DNA from: Paraburkholderia sp. FT54
GTDB taxonomy: Bacteria > Pseudomonadota > Gammaproteobacteria > Burkholderiales > Burkholderiaceae
Direction: 5' to 3'
NCBI RefSeq assembly: GCF_031585635.1
Contig: NZ_CP134196.1
Location: 2,046,001 to 2,110,000 of the forward strand
Length of the DNA stretch: 64,000 bases
Part shown: positions 54,064 through 62,628 of the stretch, in pieces
Layout of the letters: each line of letters opens with the position of its first letter
Position numbering within the stretch: the stretch's first letter is position 1
Made by a program: the position numbers and the translations under genes
Notes under the pieces: model-generated
Seen by the model: only the letters and a program-made list of their open reading frames with translations
Databases searched by the model: none
Told to the model about the DNA's origin: nothing

Positions 54064-54432
54064 TTACCTGGTCAACGCCTGATCGATCTGACGCTGCACG
54101 GAGTCGAGATACGCATGCGAGGCGTCGGACACGACGATGCGCACGACCGGCCCCGGCGGACTTCTGCGCTCCTGCGCCTGAACCGACGCTCGCGCTTTCT
54201 TGCGATGCGCAGCCGGTTTGAGCGGCAAGTCGTCGTCGCCCGCGCCTGGCGGCGGCAGCATCGCGAGCGACGGCAACGGCGGATAAACCTTGTCCGCCGC
54301 GGCGGGAGTCGCGGCCGGAAACGCGCCGGCGGATTGCAGGTCCGCGCCCGGCTGGCCGGCGAAAGCCGGCGCACTCAGGAGCAGCGCCAGCGCCGGCAAA
54401 ATGATGCGAACCGTCACGGTGCCCTCCTTCAT
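54064..54432 (-). CDS. Exported hypothetical protein, 122 aa
   Basis: A 122-residue protein with a signal peptide (VRIILPALALLLSAPAFAGQ, cleavage near AFA-GQ), a proline-rich middle (PPLPSLAMLPPPGAGDDDLP), a basic patch (RKKARASVQAQERRSPPG) and a short C-terminal domain (VVRIVVSDASHAYLDSVQRQ). I do not recognise a family. It overlaps the upstream lipoprotein gene by four bases and is followed 50 bases later by the lytic transglycosylase, so the three are probably made together in the envelope. The proline-rich and basic parts suggest a linker that crosses or touches the cell wall. Confidence 0.65.
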   Translation of the reverse strand: MKEGTVTVRIILPALALLLSAPAFAGQPGADLQSAGAFPAATPAAADKVYPPLPSLAMLPPPGAGDDDLPLKPAAHRKKARASVQAQERRSPPGPVVRIVVSDASHAYLDSVQRQIDQALTR

Positions 54433-54794
54433 TGAACTGTCCTGATGGACACGCTATACGGCTGCCCCACTCCGGCGGTCCGGTTCTCAAAGTTCACGCG
54501 GGCCGTGCGCTGTGCGGGCACGCCCTTCCATACCGCCAGATTCAGGTACGCAAAGTCCTGCCCCAGCGCGGTCACGAGAACGACCGTGGACTGCGGTTGC
54601 GCGGCGGCCAGCGCGCCCGCTTTGGCGAGTACGGCGGTGAGTTGCGGGTCGCGCGCGCCGAGCGCGTCGGGCGGAATGTCGAAACTGATCACCTCGTTCG
54701 GCGCCTTGTCCGTATGGGCCGCAGTCGGCGGAGGTATCTGCGCGCATCCGGCGAACGCGAAAACGGCAGCCAACAACCCTATCTGTCGCCTCAC
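54429..54794 (-). CDS. Small lipoprotein, 121 aa
   Basis: A 121-residue lipoprotein: the N-terminus MRRQIGLLAAVFAFAGC ends with a lipobox-like FAGC, so Cys17 should be acylated. The mature part (ISFDIPPDALGARDPQLTAV, TVVLVTALGQDFAYLNLAVW) is a small alpha/beta domain of unknown family. Residue 2 after Cys is Ala, which favours transfer to the outer membrane. It is the first gene of the lipoprotein-exported protein-lytic transglycosylase unit. Confidence 0.7.
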   Translation of the reverse strand: MRRQIGLLAAVFAFAGCAQIPPPTAAHTDKAPNEVISFDIPPDALGARDPQLTAVLAKAGALAAAQPQSTVVLVTALGQDFAYLNLAVWKGVPAQRTARVNFENRTAGVGQPYSVSIRTVQ

Positions 54795-55178
54795 GGCAAT
54801 CTCCCGTCAAGTCCGTTGCTATATCGGAGTTGTCGGCAGGCCCGAGGCAAAGTTGAGATGGCGGAAACGCTTCGCCGAAAATCAAAAATACTTGCCTCAA
54901 GATCGGCGCAAACGATTGCTTCGGCGCTCGGCGAAGCGCGGATCGAGGCAAAGTTGCCTCGTGGCTTTGACGGAAGGAGATGCAGGTGGCGCAGCTTTAA
55001 CGGCTGTTCGAAAGCACGAAGAAAGCGGGCAGCAAGGTTTGACGCGCAGCCTGAAGCGTTTGATGCATCTGGTGCGCTTGCCGAGCCTGGCAAGCTTTGC
55101 GCATCTGGCACATCTGGGACATCTGGCGCATGCAGTACATCCGACGGCGTATCCGGCCGATCCGCCACATTCGACGCA
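54795..55178. other. Interval with degenerate 9-bp repeats, no supported gene
   Basis: About 380 bases between the lipoprotein gene start and the diguanylate cyclase stop. It carries three 9-bp units at 55102-55128 (listed separately) amid a low-complexity GC-rich stretch. It should hold the promoter of the lipoprotein unit; a usable -35/-10 pair was not identified. Confidence 0.5.
55102..55128. repeat. Three tandem 9-bp units CATCTGG(C/G)(A/G)
   Basis: CATCTGGCA, CATCTGGGA, CATCTGGCG, head to tail, just downstream of the diguanylate cyclase gene. Similar CATCTGG words occur nearby. It is probably a slippage product in non-coding DNA. Confidence 0.75.
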
Positions 55179-56993
55179 TCACGCCGTAGGCTCGGCCTCG
55201 CGCCCTTCCGTTGCGCCAACGCCTGCTTGCGCGCGCGCCTGCTCGAGCCGTTCGCGGCGGCGCATTTCGAGCACGTCGTGGTAGCGCAAATACGCGCAGC
55301 GTCCGCCGGATTTTGCCGCATACATCGCGGCGTCCGCGTTGAGCAGCAGTTCCTCGGCCGTGCCGCTGTCGTCGGGGAACTGGCTGATGCCGATGCTCGC
55401 GCCCACCGTCATGCCTTGCCCGTCCACGTGGAGTTCCTCGTTCAAAGTCTCCATGATGCGCGAGGCGATTGCGGGCGCCGCCTCCGCGGAACGCGGCCCC
55501 TCGATCAACACGATGAACTCGTCGCCGCCCAGACGCGCGACCACATCCGCGGAACACAGTACCTGCTTCAAGCGGCGCGCCACCGCGACGAGCACCTTGT
55601 CGCCGACGGCATGGCCGAACTGATCGTTGATCTGCTTGAAGCGATCCAGGTCGACGAACAGCACGGCCAGCCCTTCCTGTCGCCGCAGCGCTTCCTCGAT
55701 TGCGCTTTCGAGCTTCTCCATGAACAGCACGCGGTTCGGCAGTCCGGTCAGCACGTCGTGCGTGGCGAGGTGCACGAGCTCGCGTTGCTTGGTGTGCAGC
55801 ACGTCCATCTGCGATTTGATTTCGCGGCGCAGCCGGTCGAAGCAGCGCGCCAGCACGCCGATCTCGTCGGTCCGTTTGAGCGGCAGCGTTTCCATGGCGT
55901 GCTCGGCGAACAGATGCGTCGCCGCATACGCGAGAATGTGCAGCGGCTTGGTCAGCGCGCGCGCGAACAGAATGGCGAGGAACAGCGCCAGCACGCTGAA
56001 AACCAGCACCATGCGCACGATTCTGTTGCCGAGCAGATTCGCGCCGGACAAGACGTCTTCGAGCGGTTTGGCGAGACCGAGCACGATGAAGCGGTTGCCT
56101 TCCAGGTCGCCGAACGGCCTGCGCACAAAAGTGAGCACCTGGCCGGCGGCCTGCCGTGGCCGTGCCAGGCCGTTGACCAGCACCTCGCTTTGCGTCTGTT
56201 CGAACAGCGGCCTCGTGACGGAGAAACTGTCCTGCATCAGCACGCGCCGGCCGCGATCGAAGCCGAAGGTTTTCGAGGCGTCCGGGTGAACCAGGAAATC
56301 GCCCCACTCGTTGGCCAGATAGACCTGGTAGTCGCTCGGCAAATCGCTTTGCAGGCGCTTGAACAAACTCGCCAGATCGATGTCGATCACGACCACGCCC
56401 ACCACCGCTCCGTTGGCGTTCGACACCGGCGTGCCGAGCCACAAGGTCGGCTTGCCCTCCGCGGCATGCGTGCCGTATTCATGGTTGACCGAGATCGGCG
56501 AGGTGTAGATGCGGCCCGGCGAAAACGCCAGCGTGTCGAACACATATGCGAACTGGCCTTTCTCCTGCAGCTTGTCCCCTTCGACTCGCACGAGGCCATC
56601 CGCGTCGCGGTCAAAACGAACCAGTTCGAGCCCATGGTGCTGACGCGTGATCAGACGGACTTGCAGGTACTCGAGGTGATGAACCATGAAACTGGAATAC
56701 ACCTGCGCCAGCCGTTCGCGCGCCGCGTTCGGGCCGACGCCGTCGTCGGTCTGCGCGACCTCCGCCGTGGACGGCAAGCTCGCCAGCACGAGCGCGTCGG
56801 CGCCGACATCGTCGATCGAGGTGGAAAAGCGCTGGCCGAGCAGTTCCGTCGACATGAGCAGGCTGCGCTCGGCTTCGTTCACGAGCATCGTGCGATTGGC
56901 GCGATACGCGTAATAGCCGGTCGCGCCCGACGCGAGCACGCCGATGCACGCGAGCAGCACGGATAATTTGAAGGTCAGCCCCGGGCGTATCAT
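55179..56993 (-). CDS. Membrane diguanylate cyclase with periplasmic Cache-type sensor and HAMP
   Basis: A 604-residue cyclase that makes cyclic di-GMP from GTP. Helix 1 (about 8-30, LSVLLACIGVLASGATGYYA) and helix 2 (about 318-338, MVLVFSVLALFLAILFARAL) enclose a periplasmic dCache-like domain with GRIYTSPISVNHEYGTHAAE and LWLGTPVSNANGAVVGVVVI. A HAMP linker leads to the GGDEF domain, where ARLGGDEFIVLI (near 487) is complete, so it should be active. The inhibitory RxxD site is lost (CSAD at that position). No EAL domain follows. It overlaps the stop of a PotD-like binding protein gene, which suggests that the binding protein feeds a signal to this receptor. Confidence 0.92.
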   Translation of the reverse strand: MIRPGLTFKLSVLLACIGVLASGATGYYAYRANRTMLVNEAERSLLMSTELLGQRFSTSIDDVGADALVLASLPSTAEVAQTDDGVGPNAARERLAQVYSSFMVHHLEYLQVRLITRQHHGLELVRFDRDADGLVRVEGDKLQEKGQFAYVFDTLAFSPGRIYTSPISVNHEYGTHAAEGKPTLWLGTPVSNANGAVVGVVVIDIDLASLFKRLQSDLPSDYQVYLANEWGDFLVHPDASKTFGFDRGRRVLMQDSFSVTRPLFEQTQSEVLVNGLARPRQAAGQVLTFVRRPFGDLEGNRFIVLGLAKPLEDVLSGANLLGNRIVRMVLVFSVLALFLAILFARALTKPLHILAYAATHLFAEHAMETLPLKRTDEIGVLARCFDRLRREIKSQMDVLHTKQRELVHLATHDVLTGLPNRVLFMEKLESAIEEALRRQEGLAVLFVDLDRFKQINDQFGHAVGDKVLVAVARRLKQVLCSADVVARLGGDEFIVLIEGPRSAEAAPAIASRIMETLNEELHVDGQGMTVGASIGISQFPDDSGTAEELLLNADAAMYAAKSGGRCAYLRYHDVLEMRRRERLEQARAQAGVGATEGREAEPTA

Positions 56994-58150
56994 CAAAAAC
57001 GCTCCGACCGGTCCCCGGACACGATTCTGGCCCACAGCTGCTCGCGCCGCTGAATGTCTTCGACCGGACCGATCCACACGATGCGCGCGTTATCGCCGTT
57101 TTCCGCGGGCGCCTTCAACGTGTTGGCGAGTCCCTGGCGTTGCGTCAGCAAGGCGCTGACGTCCGGTTCGAGCATGTAGTTGATCCACGCGAGCGCAAGC
57201 GGCTGATCGGCCGCCGCGCGCGTCATCGACCAGCAATCCAGCCACGCGAGCGCGCCTTCGTCGGGAATCACGTAGCCGACGTCGGCGCCCGCGCGGCGCA
57301 GCAATTCGACCTGCTGGGTGCCGTAGTTGCCGAACATCAGCGCGACCTTGTGCTGAATGAAAAACGCGGTCGCCTCCTCGGGCAACGTGTAATAGGTCAA
57401 CAGATTGCGGCGCAGATCGACGAGCTTGTGAGCAATCGCGCGCATTTGCGCGGCATCGAGCTGAAAAGGATGGGGATAGCCCAGCGCCAGCGCCGTGAAC
57501 GAAAAATTGTGCTGCGCGCTGTTGAAGTCGAGCACCTTGCCGCGATAGCGCGGATTCCACAATTCGCGCATGGAGCGCGGCGCCACCGCGACCTGCTTGC
57601 GGTCGTAGATCAATCCCATCGACGAATACGTGAACGGAATGGCGTAAGCCTTGCCGCCCGACGCCAGTCCGCCAATCGACGCGAGCGCCCGAAAGCGCGG
57701 CAATTGTCGTTTCGTATTCGGCAAGCTGGCGAGATCGAGCGGCGCCAGCAGATTCGCCTGCGCGTAGCGCTGGATTTCAGCGGTATTGGCAGCGAGCACG
57801 TCGAAAGGCGGCGCACCTTTGGCGTGCATCTGGGCCCACAGCGCCTCATCGGAATCGACCAGCGTCACTTCGACTTTGGCCTTGTAACGCGCCTCGAAAT
57901 TCTTCACGACATCGGCGTCCGCGTAGCCGGGCCATGCCAGTACGCGCAGAATTTTTTCGTCGGCTTTAACCGGCGCCGCCGAAAAAAGGCCCACGCAGAT
58001 AACCGCAGCGATCAGAAATGCTAAAAATCCCGGACGAACGCTGCGAAACGATGCACATGCGCGCGCCGAGGCAGTAGCGATTCGTGGATAGAAGAATCGT
58101 TTACACAAGCGCTTTTCATCTGCCGTCAACATCATGTGCATATACAACAC
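56993..58150 (-). CDS. PotD-like periplasmic binding protein coupled to the diguanylate cyclase
   Basis: A periplasmic solute-binding protein of up to 385 residues, of the spermidine/putrescine (PotD) group. The mature part begins near residue 64 (ADEKILRVLAWPGYADADVV) after a hydrophobic signal segment (GFLAFLIAAVICVGLFSAAP). Typical are VTLVDSDEALWAQMHAKGAP, IPFTYSSMGLIYDRKQVAVA and AWLDCWSMTRAAADQPLALA. The true start is uncertain, since several ATG/GTG codons lie between 58132 and 58150 and the N-terminal arm is long. No permease or ATPase genes adjoin; instead the stop overlaps a diguanylate cyclase gene. A sensory rather than transport role is therefore likely. Confidence 0.87.
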   Translation of the reverse strand: MLYMHMMLTADEKRLCKRFFYPRIATASARACASFRSVRPGFLAFLIAAVICVGLFSAAPVKADEKILRVLAWPGYADADVVKNFEARYKAKVEVTLVDSDEALWAQMHAKGAPPFDVLAANTAEIQRYAQANLLAPLDLASLPNTKRQLPRFRALASIGGLASGGKAYAIPFTYSSMGLIYDRKQVAVAPRSMRELWNPRYRGKVLDFNSAQHNFSFTALALGYPHPFQLDAAQMRAIAHKLVDLRRNLLTYYTLPEEATAFFIQHKVALMFGNYGTQQVELLRRAGADVGYVIPDEGALAWLDCWSMTRAAADQPLALAWINYMLEPDVSALLTQRQGLANTLKAPAENGDNARIVWIGPVEDIQRREQLWARIVSGDRSERF

Positions 58151-58633
58151 CGTTTAGCAGAAGGCCTTTTCGACGAGTGCAAACACACGGACTCGATCCG
58201 CGGACGGGGTGCTCGGTGACTTTCTTCAGACAGATGCGCTCGTTGCGGCATGTGGCGGAGCGCGAGGAGCAACGATGCTAGCGCCAAGGAAACCATTTTT
58301 GGTTTTTGGCTTCGTCAGAGTCGCAAAAATATCCGGTCGGTCGTGATGCAGCAAACGCGCTCATCTGCATTTAACGGCAGTTTATGCGGAAACTTTAACT
58401 CGCCGCCGGCCGGTTTAAACGCGCGAAACAATTGAACCGCGCGCTGGGATAGCGCGCGCTAGCCGCACTCGATAACGGCACCCTGATACCGCCAGCGCCG
58501 TTTCTAAAGAACCCTCGCGCCGATGCCGATAAACGATCTCTTGCCCAGGCTGCCGCCGGCGGTCGAGGCAGCGTCGCCTGATGCCGCGCGGCCTGTCTTC
58601 CGGGTAGTCGAAGAGTCGGACTAGAAACAGACA
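58151..58633. other. Interval without a supported gene
   Basis: About 480 bases between the binding protein gene and the small protein at 58634. It should hold the promoter of the binding-protein/cyclase operon; a moderately AT-rich stretch lies at about 58270-58420. No coding region is supported. Confidence 0.5.
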
Positions 58634-58876
58634 ATGCGCTTGAGCAAAACAGAATGGATGTGGGCGGCCGTCGCGGCCGGATCGATTGCGTGCTTCAGCG
58701 GTTGGCTTCAGGGCGAGATGAACCGGGCCGCGCTCGAGCGCGCCGAGCGCGAGACGCAGGACATGCGCGGCGCCTGCGCGGGCATGTCAGCGCAGGACGC
58801 GCTGATGCTGGACAAAGGCGAACTATGGTGTGGCGCGGTCGGCGCCGGGCGCGCGGATTCGCTGGGCCGGGAGTAA
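58634..58876 (+). CDS. Small membrane-anchored hypothetical protein, 80 aa
   Basis: An 80-residue open frame. A weakly hydrophobic N-terminal segment (MWAAVAAGSIACFSGWLQGE) may be a membrane anchor, and a polar helical part with two Cys follows (MRGACAGMSAQDALMLDKGE, then LWCGAVG). Third-position GC bias is high, which supports coding, but there is no strong ribosome site and no family is recognised. It stands alone. Confidence 0.45.
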   Translation: MRLSKTEWMWAAVAAGSIACFSGWLQGEMNRAALERAERETQDMRGACAGMSAQDALMLDKGELWCGAVGAGRADSLGRE

Positions 58877-59258
58877 ATCGCCGGTTTCGACTCCGGCCGC
58901 GCCCGAGCGTCTTGAATTGCGCGCCATTCGGGCAAGCGCGGCTATACCGGCACACATTCGGACACAGTTAGCCAACTTCATTACGACGCGATTACATGCG
59001 TGAGCGGGCGGCTCATTCCAGCCAGTACGCACCACAGCCCTTTTGAATCTCCACCACAATCAGGCTGTATAAGCTATCCTCGCGCGCCATCCGGTGTTTC
59101 ACTAGCTACCCGATCTTTTTGAACTGATAAGCTTGGCGCGCGCTGCTGGCCGCCCCGGTTGGCAGCTTCAACCCAAGCCCGGTCGTGAGTCGCGCCGGGC
59201 GCCCCGCGGCGGCACAACCGCATGCGGGAGTATTTGAACTACACGAGGAGTAAAAACA
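58877..59258. other. Leader and promoter region of the amino-acid binding protein gene
   Basis: About 380 bases without a gene. The last bases carry ACGAGGAG, a strong ribosome site 10 bases before the GTG start at 59259. Sequence from about 59050 to 59130 is relatively AT-rich and the likely promoter zone. Confidence 0.5.
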
Positions 59259-60041
59259 GTGAAAAAACTGCTAGCGGCTTTGACGGTTGCTCTGCTTGCT
59301 ACCGTCTCGATTGGCGCACACGCTAAAGACTGGTCGACCGTCCGTTTCGGCGTTGACGCCAGCTATCCTCCGTTTGAGTCGAAGGGCTCGGACGGCAAGC
59401 TCGTTGGCTTCGACATCGACCTCGGCAATGAAATCTGCGCGCGCCTGAAGGCCAAGTGCGTGTGGGTCGAAAACGACTTCGACGGCATGATCCCGGCCCT
59501 GAAAGCGAAGAAGTTCGACGGCGTGCTGTCGTCGATGTCCATGACCCCGCAACGCGCCGAGCAGATCGCCTTCTCGAACAAGCTGTTCAACACGCCGACG
59601 CGCCTCGTGGCGAAGAAGGGTTCGGGCATCCTGCCGACGGCCGACTCGCTCAAGGGCAAGACGGTTGGCGTGGAGCAAGGCACGATCCAGGAAACCTACG
59701 CGAAGACGTACTGGGAAGCGAAGGGCACGAAGGTCGTGCCGTATCAGAACCAGGACCAGGTCTATGCCGACTTGCTGTCGGGCCGTCTGGACGCAGCGCT
59801 GCAAGACGCGGTGCAAGCTGAAATCGGCTTCCTGAAGACGCCGCGCGGCGCCGGCTTCGAATTCGTCGGCAAGAACCTCGACGATCCGAAGATCCTCGGC
59901 AACGGCGCGGGCATCGGCATGCGCAAGGAAGACACCGATCTGAAGGCGAAGGTCGACAAGGCGATCGCCGACATCATCAAGGACGGTACGTACAAGAAGC
60001 TCGAGAAGAAGTACTTCGACTTCGACGTGTACGGCGGCTAA
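59259..60041 (+). CDS. Periplasmic lysine/arginine/ornithine- or histidine-type binding protein
   Basis: A 260-residue ABC-transporter binding protein of family 3 (ArgT/HisJ type). A signal peptide (about 1-22, LLAALTVALLATVSIGAHAK) is followed by VRFGVDASYPPFESKGSDGK, the family signature GFDIDLGNEICARL, then VENDFDGMIPALKAKKFDGV and MTPQRAEQIAFSN. The lobe-closing motifs DAALQDAVQA and GIGMRKED are present. The start is GTG with GAGGAG upstream. No permease or ATPase genes follow; the gene ends in its own terminator. It may supply a transporter encoded elsewhere. Cationic amino acids are the likely ligands. Confidence 0.92.
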   Translation: MKKLLAALTVALLATVSIGAHAKDWSTVRFGVDASYPPFESKGSDGKLVGFDIDLGNEICARLKAKCVWVENDFDGMIPALKAKKFDGVLSSMSMTPQRAEQIAFSNKLFNTPTRLVAKKGSGILPTADSLKGKTVGVEQGTIQETYAKTYWEAKGTKVVPYQNQDQVYADLLSGRLDAALQDAVQAEIGFLKTPRGAGFEFVGKNLDDPKILGNGAGIGMRKEDTDLKAKVDKAIADIIKDGTYKKLEKKYFDFDVYGG

Positions 60042-60081
60042 ACCAGCGATGCGCGTCTGACGACGCGCATGCCGGTTGGCA

Positions 60082-60114
60082 GAAACGGGCTCCGCCACAG
60101 GCGGAGCCCGTTTC
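60082..60114 (+). terminator. Intrinsic terminator after the amino-acid binding protein gene
   Basis: Arms GAAACGGGCTCCGCC and GGCGGAGCCCGTTTC (15 bp) with an ACA loop, 40 bases after the stop, followed by CATTTGC. It is a strong hairpin with a short T-tract within the arm end. Confidence 0.9.
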
Positions 60115-60288
60115 ATTTGCGGCGCCGCATAAAACCACACACTGCGTCATATCGGCTAAGATCGTGCGATCGAGGCGCCCGTGAGGCGCTGCACAGCGGC
60201 CCGGGACTGACCGGCCGTCAAGCAAGTTTCCCCACTGTTATCAACGAGATAGCGCGGCACGCCCTACCTGGCCGCGGATTTGAAAACC

Positions 60289-61404
60289 ATGCAAACCCAA
60301 ACCCATCCGCTGATTGCCCCGACGCTCGGCACCGCCCGCAACCTCACGAGTTTCCACTACGGTCCCGGCGACGGGCAGAAGATCTACATCCAGTCGTCGC
60401 TGCATGCCGACGAGCTGCCCGGCATGCTGGTGTCGTGGGCGCTGCGCCGCAAGCTGGCTGCGCTGGAAGCGGCCGGCAAGATTCGCGGCGAAGTCGTGGT
60501 CGTGCCCGTGGCCAACCCGATCGGCCTGAATCAGCACTTTCTCGGTCATCTGACGGGACGCTTCGAAACCAACACCGCGCAAAACTTCAACCGTAACTTC
60601 CACGATCTGTCGGCGCTGGTGCAGCCGGTGATCGAGTCGCGCCTGACCGACAACATCGACGCCAACCGCACGGCGATCCGCACGGCCATGCGCGAGGCGC
60701 TCGACGCGCAGAAGCCGGCAACCGAACTGGAATCGCAGCGCCTCGCACTGCAAAAGCTATCGTACGACGCCGATGTCGTGCTCGATCTGCATTGCGACTG
60801 GGAAGCCGCGATGCACCTCTACACGAACCCCGATCTGTGGCCGGAAGTCGAGCCGCTCGCCTGCTACCTGGACGCCAAGGCGTCGCTGCTCGCGCTCAAT
60901 TCGGTGGGCAACCCGTTCGACGAAATTCACAGCTTCTGCTGGTCGGATCTGCGCGGCCGCTACGGCGACCGCTTCCCGATTCCGAACGGCTCGATCTCGG
61001 TGACGATCGAACTGCGCGGCCAGCGCGAAGTGTCGTACGAGTACGCCGAGCATGATGCCCAGGCGATCATCGAATACCTGACCTCGCGTGGCGTGATCGA
61101 CGGCACGGCCGCCCCGCTGCCGCCGCTCGAATTCGCCGCCACCCCGCTTGCCGGCGCCGAGCCGATCGTCGCGCCCATGAGCGGCGTGCTGGTTTATCGC
61201 TGCGAAGTGGGCACCTGGATCGATGTCGGCCATGAGATCGCCGATATCGTCGATCCGCTGACGGAGCAGGTCGTCACCCTGAAGAGCAGCGTGGCCGGCG
61301 TGCTGTACGCACGGCATTTGACGCGCTTTGCGACGGCCGGCCTGGAGTTCGCGCGCATCGCCGGCGCGAAGGCGTTCCGCAGCGGGTCGCTGTTGAGCAA
61401 CTAA
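60289..61404 (+). CDS. Succinylglutamate desuccinylase/aspartoacylase-family hydrolase
   Basis: A 371-residue zinc hydrolase of the AstE/AspA (M14-like) family, which removes acyl groups from N-acyl amino acids. The zinc site is shown by SSLHADELPGM (His and Glu) and VLDLHCDWEAAMH (second His); the catalytic Glu lies in SVTIELRGQREVS. The C-terminal 90 residues (AEPIVAPMSGVLVYRCEVGT, then DVGHEIADIVDP) form a lipoyl-like beta-sandwich found in this group. The ATG at 60289 is preferred to the TTG at 60280. The preceding binding protein and this enzyme could work on the same class of amino acids, but they are separated by a terminator. Confidence 0.87.
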   Translation: MQTQTHPLIAPTLGTARNLTSFHYGPGDGQKIYIQSSLHADELPGMLVSWALRRKLAALEAAGKIRGEVVVVPVANPIGLNQHFLGHLTGRFETNTAQNFNRNFHDLSALVQPVIESRLTDNIDANRTAIRTAMREALDAQKPATELESQRLALQKLSYDADVVLDLHCDWEAAMHLYTNPDLWPEVEPLACYLDAKASLLALNSVGNPFDEIHSFCWSDLRGRYGDRFPIPNGSISVTIELRGQREVSYEYAEHDAQAIIEYLTSRGVIDGTAAPLPPLEFAATPLAGAEPIVAPMSGVLVYRCEVGTWIDVGHEIADIVDPLTEQVVTLKSSVAGVLYARHLTRFATAGLEFARIAGAKAFRSGSLLSN

Positions 61405-61461
61405 GGCGCATCCCTGGGCGGTGCAGCGTTAGCGCATCGCGCCCGTCGAGGCTTGAACCGA

Positions 61462-61500
61462 AACGCAAATCGCCCGCTATTTCAGCGGGCGATTTGCGTT
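61462..61500. terminator. Bidirectional terminator between convergent genes
   Basis: Arms AACGCAAATCGCCCGCT and AGCGGGCGATTTGCGTT (17 bp) with loop ATTTC. It lies 58 bases after the AstE-like gene and 27 bases after the MetQ-like gene on the other strand, so it can serve both. Confidence 0.9.
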
Positions 61501-61526
61501 GACGTACTGTTTATCAACAACCCTGC

Positions 61527-62333
61527 TCAGAAAGCCGGAATGATCGCGCCTTTGAATTGCGTATCGATGTACTTGCGCACTTCGTCCGACTCATACGCCG
61601 CCACCAGCTTCTTCACCCACGGCTGATTGCGGTCCTTCTCGCGCACCGCGATCAGATTCGCGTACGGGCCTTTGAGGTCCTCGATCGCGATCGCGTCCTG
61701 GGTCGGCTGCAGGCCGGCCTTGACCGCGTAGTCGGTATTGATCGACGCCGCGTCGAGGTCGCCGAGCGCGCGCGGCAACTGCGCGGCATCGAGTTCGACC
61801 AGCCTGATCTTCTTCGGATTCTCAGCGACATCGAGCGGCGTCGCGTTCACTCCGTTCGTGCCGACGCCCGGCTTCAGCTTGATCACGCCGTACTTCTGCA
61901 GAAGCAGCAGCGCGCGGTTGCCGTTCGACGGATCGTTCTGGATGCCGACCTTCGCGCCTTCCGGCAAGTCCTTGAGCGACTTGAGTTTCTTCGAATAGAA
62001 ACCCATTGGCGACACGTAGGTCAGGCCGACGTTGACGATCCTGTAGCCGCGCTGCCTGATCTGGCTGTCGAGAAACGGCTGGTGCTGAAAACCGTTGGCG
62101 TCGAGGTCGCCCGCGTCGAGCGCCGCGTTCGGCTGAATGTAATCGTTGAATTCGATGACCTTGACGTTCAATCCTTCGCGCGCCGCCACTTTCGTCACGA
62201 CCGACCAGATTTGCGCGTCCGGACCGCTCATCGTGCCGATCTTGAGTTGTTTGTCGTCCGCGTGCGCGAACGTGGCCGTCAGCGAGACGGCGGCGATAGC
62301 GAGCAGATTCTGGATGATTATCCGGCGTTGCAT
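61527..62333 (-). CDS. MetQ/NlpA-family substrate-binding protein
   Basis: A 268-residue binding protein of the MetQ (NlpA) family, which bind D/L-methionine and related compounds for an ABC importer. The N-terminus (MQRRIIIQNLLAIAAVSLTA, cut near AHA-DD) is a normal signal peptide, without a lipobox Cys, unlike classical MetQ. Family stretches are LKIGTMSGPDAQIWSVVTKV, DYIQPNAALDAGDLDANGFQ, and PSNGNRALLLLQKYGVIKLK. MetN and MetI genes are not adjacent. The start was placed at 62333, where the signal peptide begins; the frame is open to 62402. Confidence 0.9.
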   Translation of the reverse strand: MQRRIIIQNLLAIAAVSLTATFAHADDKQLKIGTMSGPDAQIWSVVTKVAAREGLNVKVIEFNDYIQPNAALDAGDLDANGFQHQPFLDSQIRQRGYRIVNVGLTYVSPMGFYSKKLKSLKDLPEGAKVGIQNDPSNGNRALLLLQKYGVIKLKPGVGTNGVNATPLDVAENPKKIRLVELDAAQLPRALGDLDAASINTDYAVKAGLQPTQDAIAIEDLKGPYANLIAVREKDRNQPWVKKLVAAYESDEVRKYIDTQFKGAIIPAF

Positions 62334-62628
62334 GCGGTGCCTCACGTGTGATTTGTCGATAGGCGCGCATCGTCGCATGCGGCCGCGGCGCCCGAAAACC
62401 AATCGTTTTTCACACGCTAATACGCACGATCTGGAGAAAGCTTATATGCGCGTGCCCTGCGCGACTCGCGCTGGCGGCGCCATGCGAGTGTCGCGCCGGC
62501 GCGACAGATTCCAAAAATAACCAGGCTGTCACATGCCTTACTCTGCGTTCCCTTAAATTGCGGGCCATCGCACGACCTTACCGAAGAGTTGGGCGCCGCG
62601 ATCGCTTAATTTTTAATCGGAGAAAGTC

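Noticed and set aside
54432..56966. Plus-strand open frame of 844 codons opposite the diguanylate cyclase and the lipoprotein
   Set aside because: It is antisense to two genes with clear motifs; its composition (His/Arg/Glu-rich without motifs) is what GC-rich third positions produce on the other strand.
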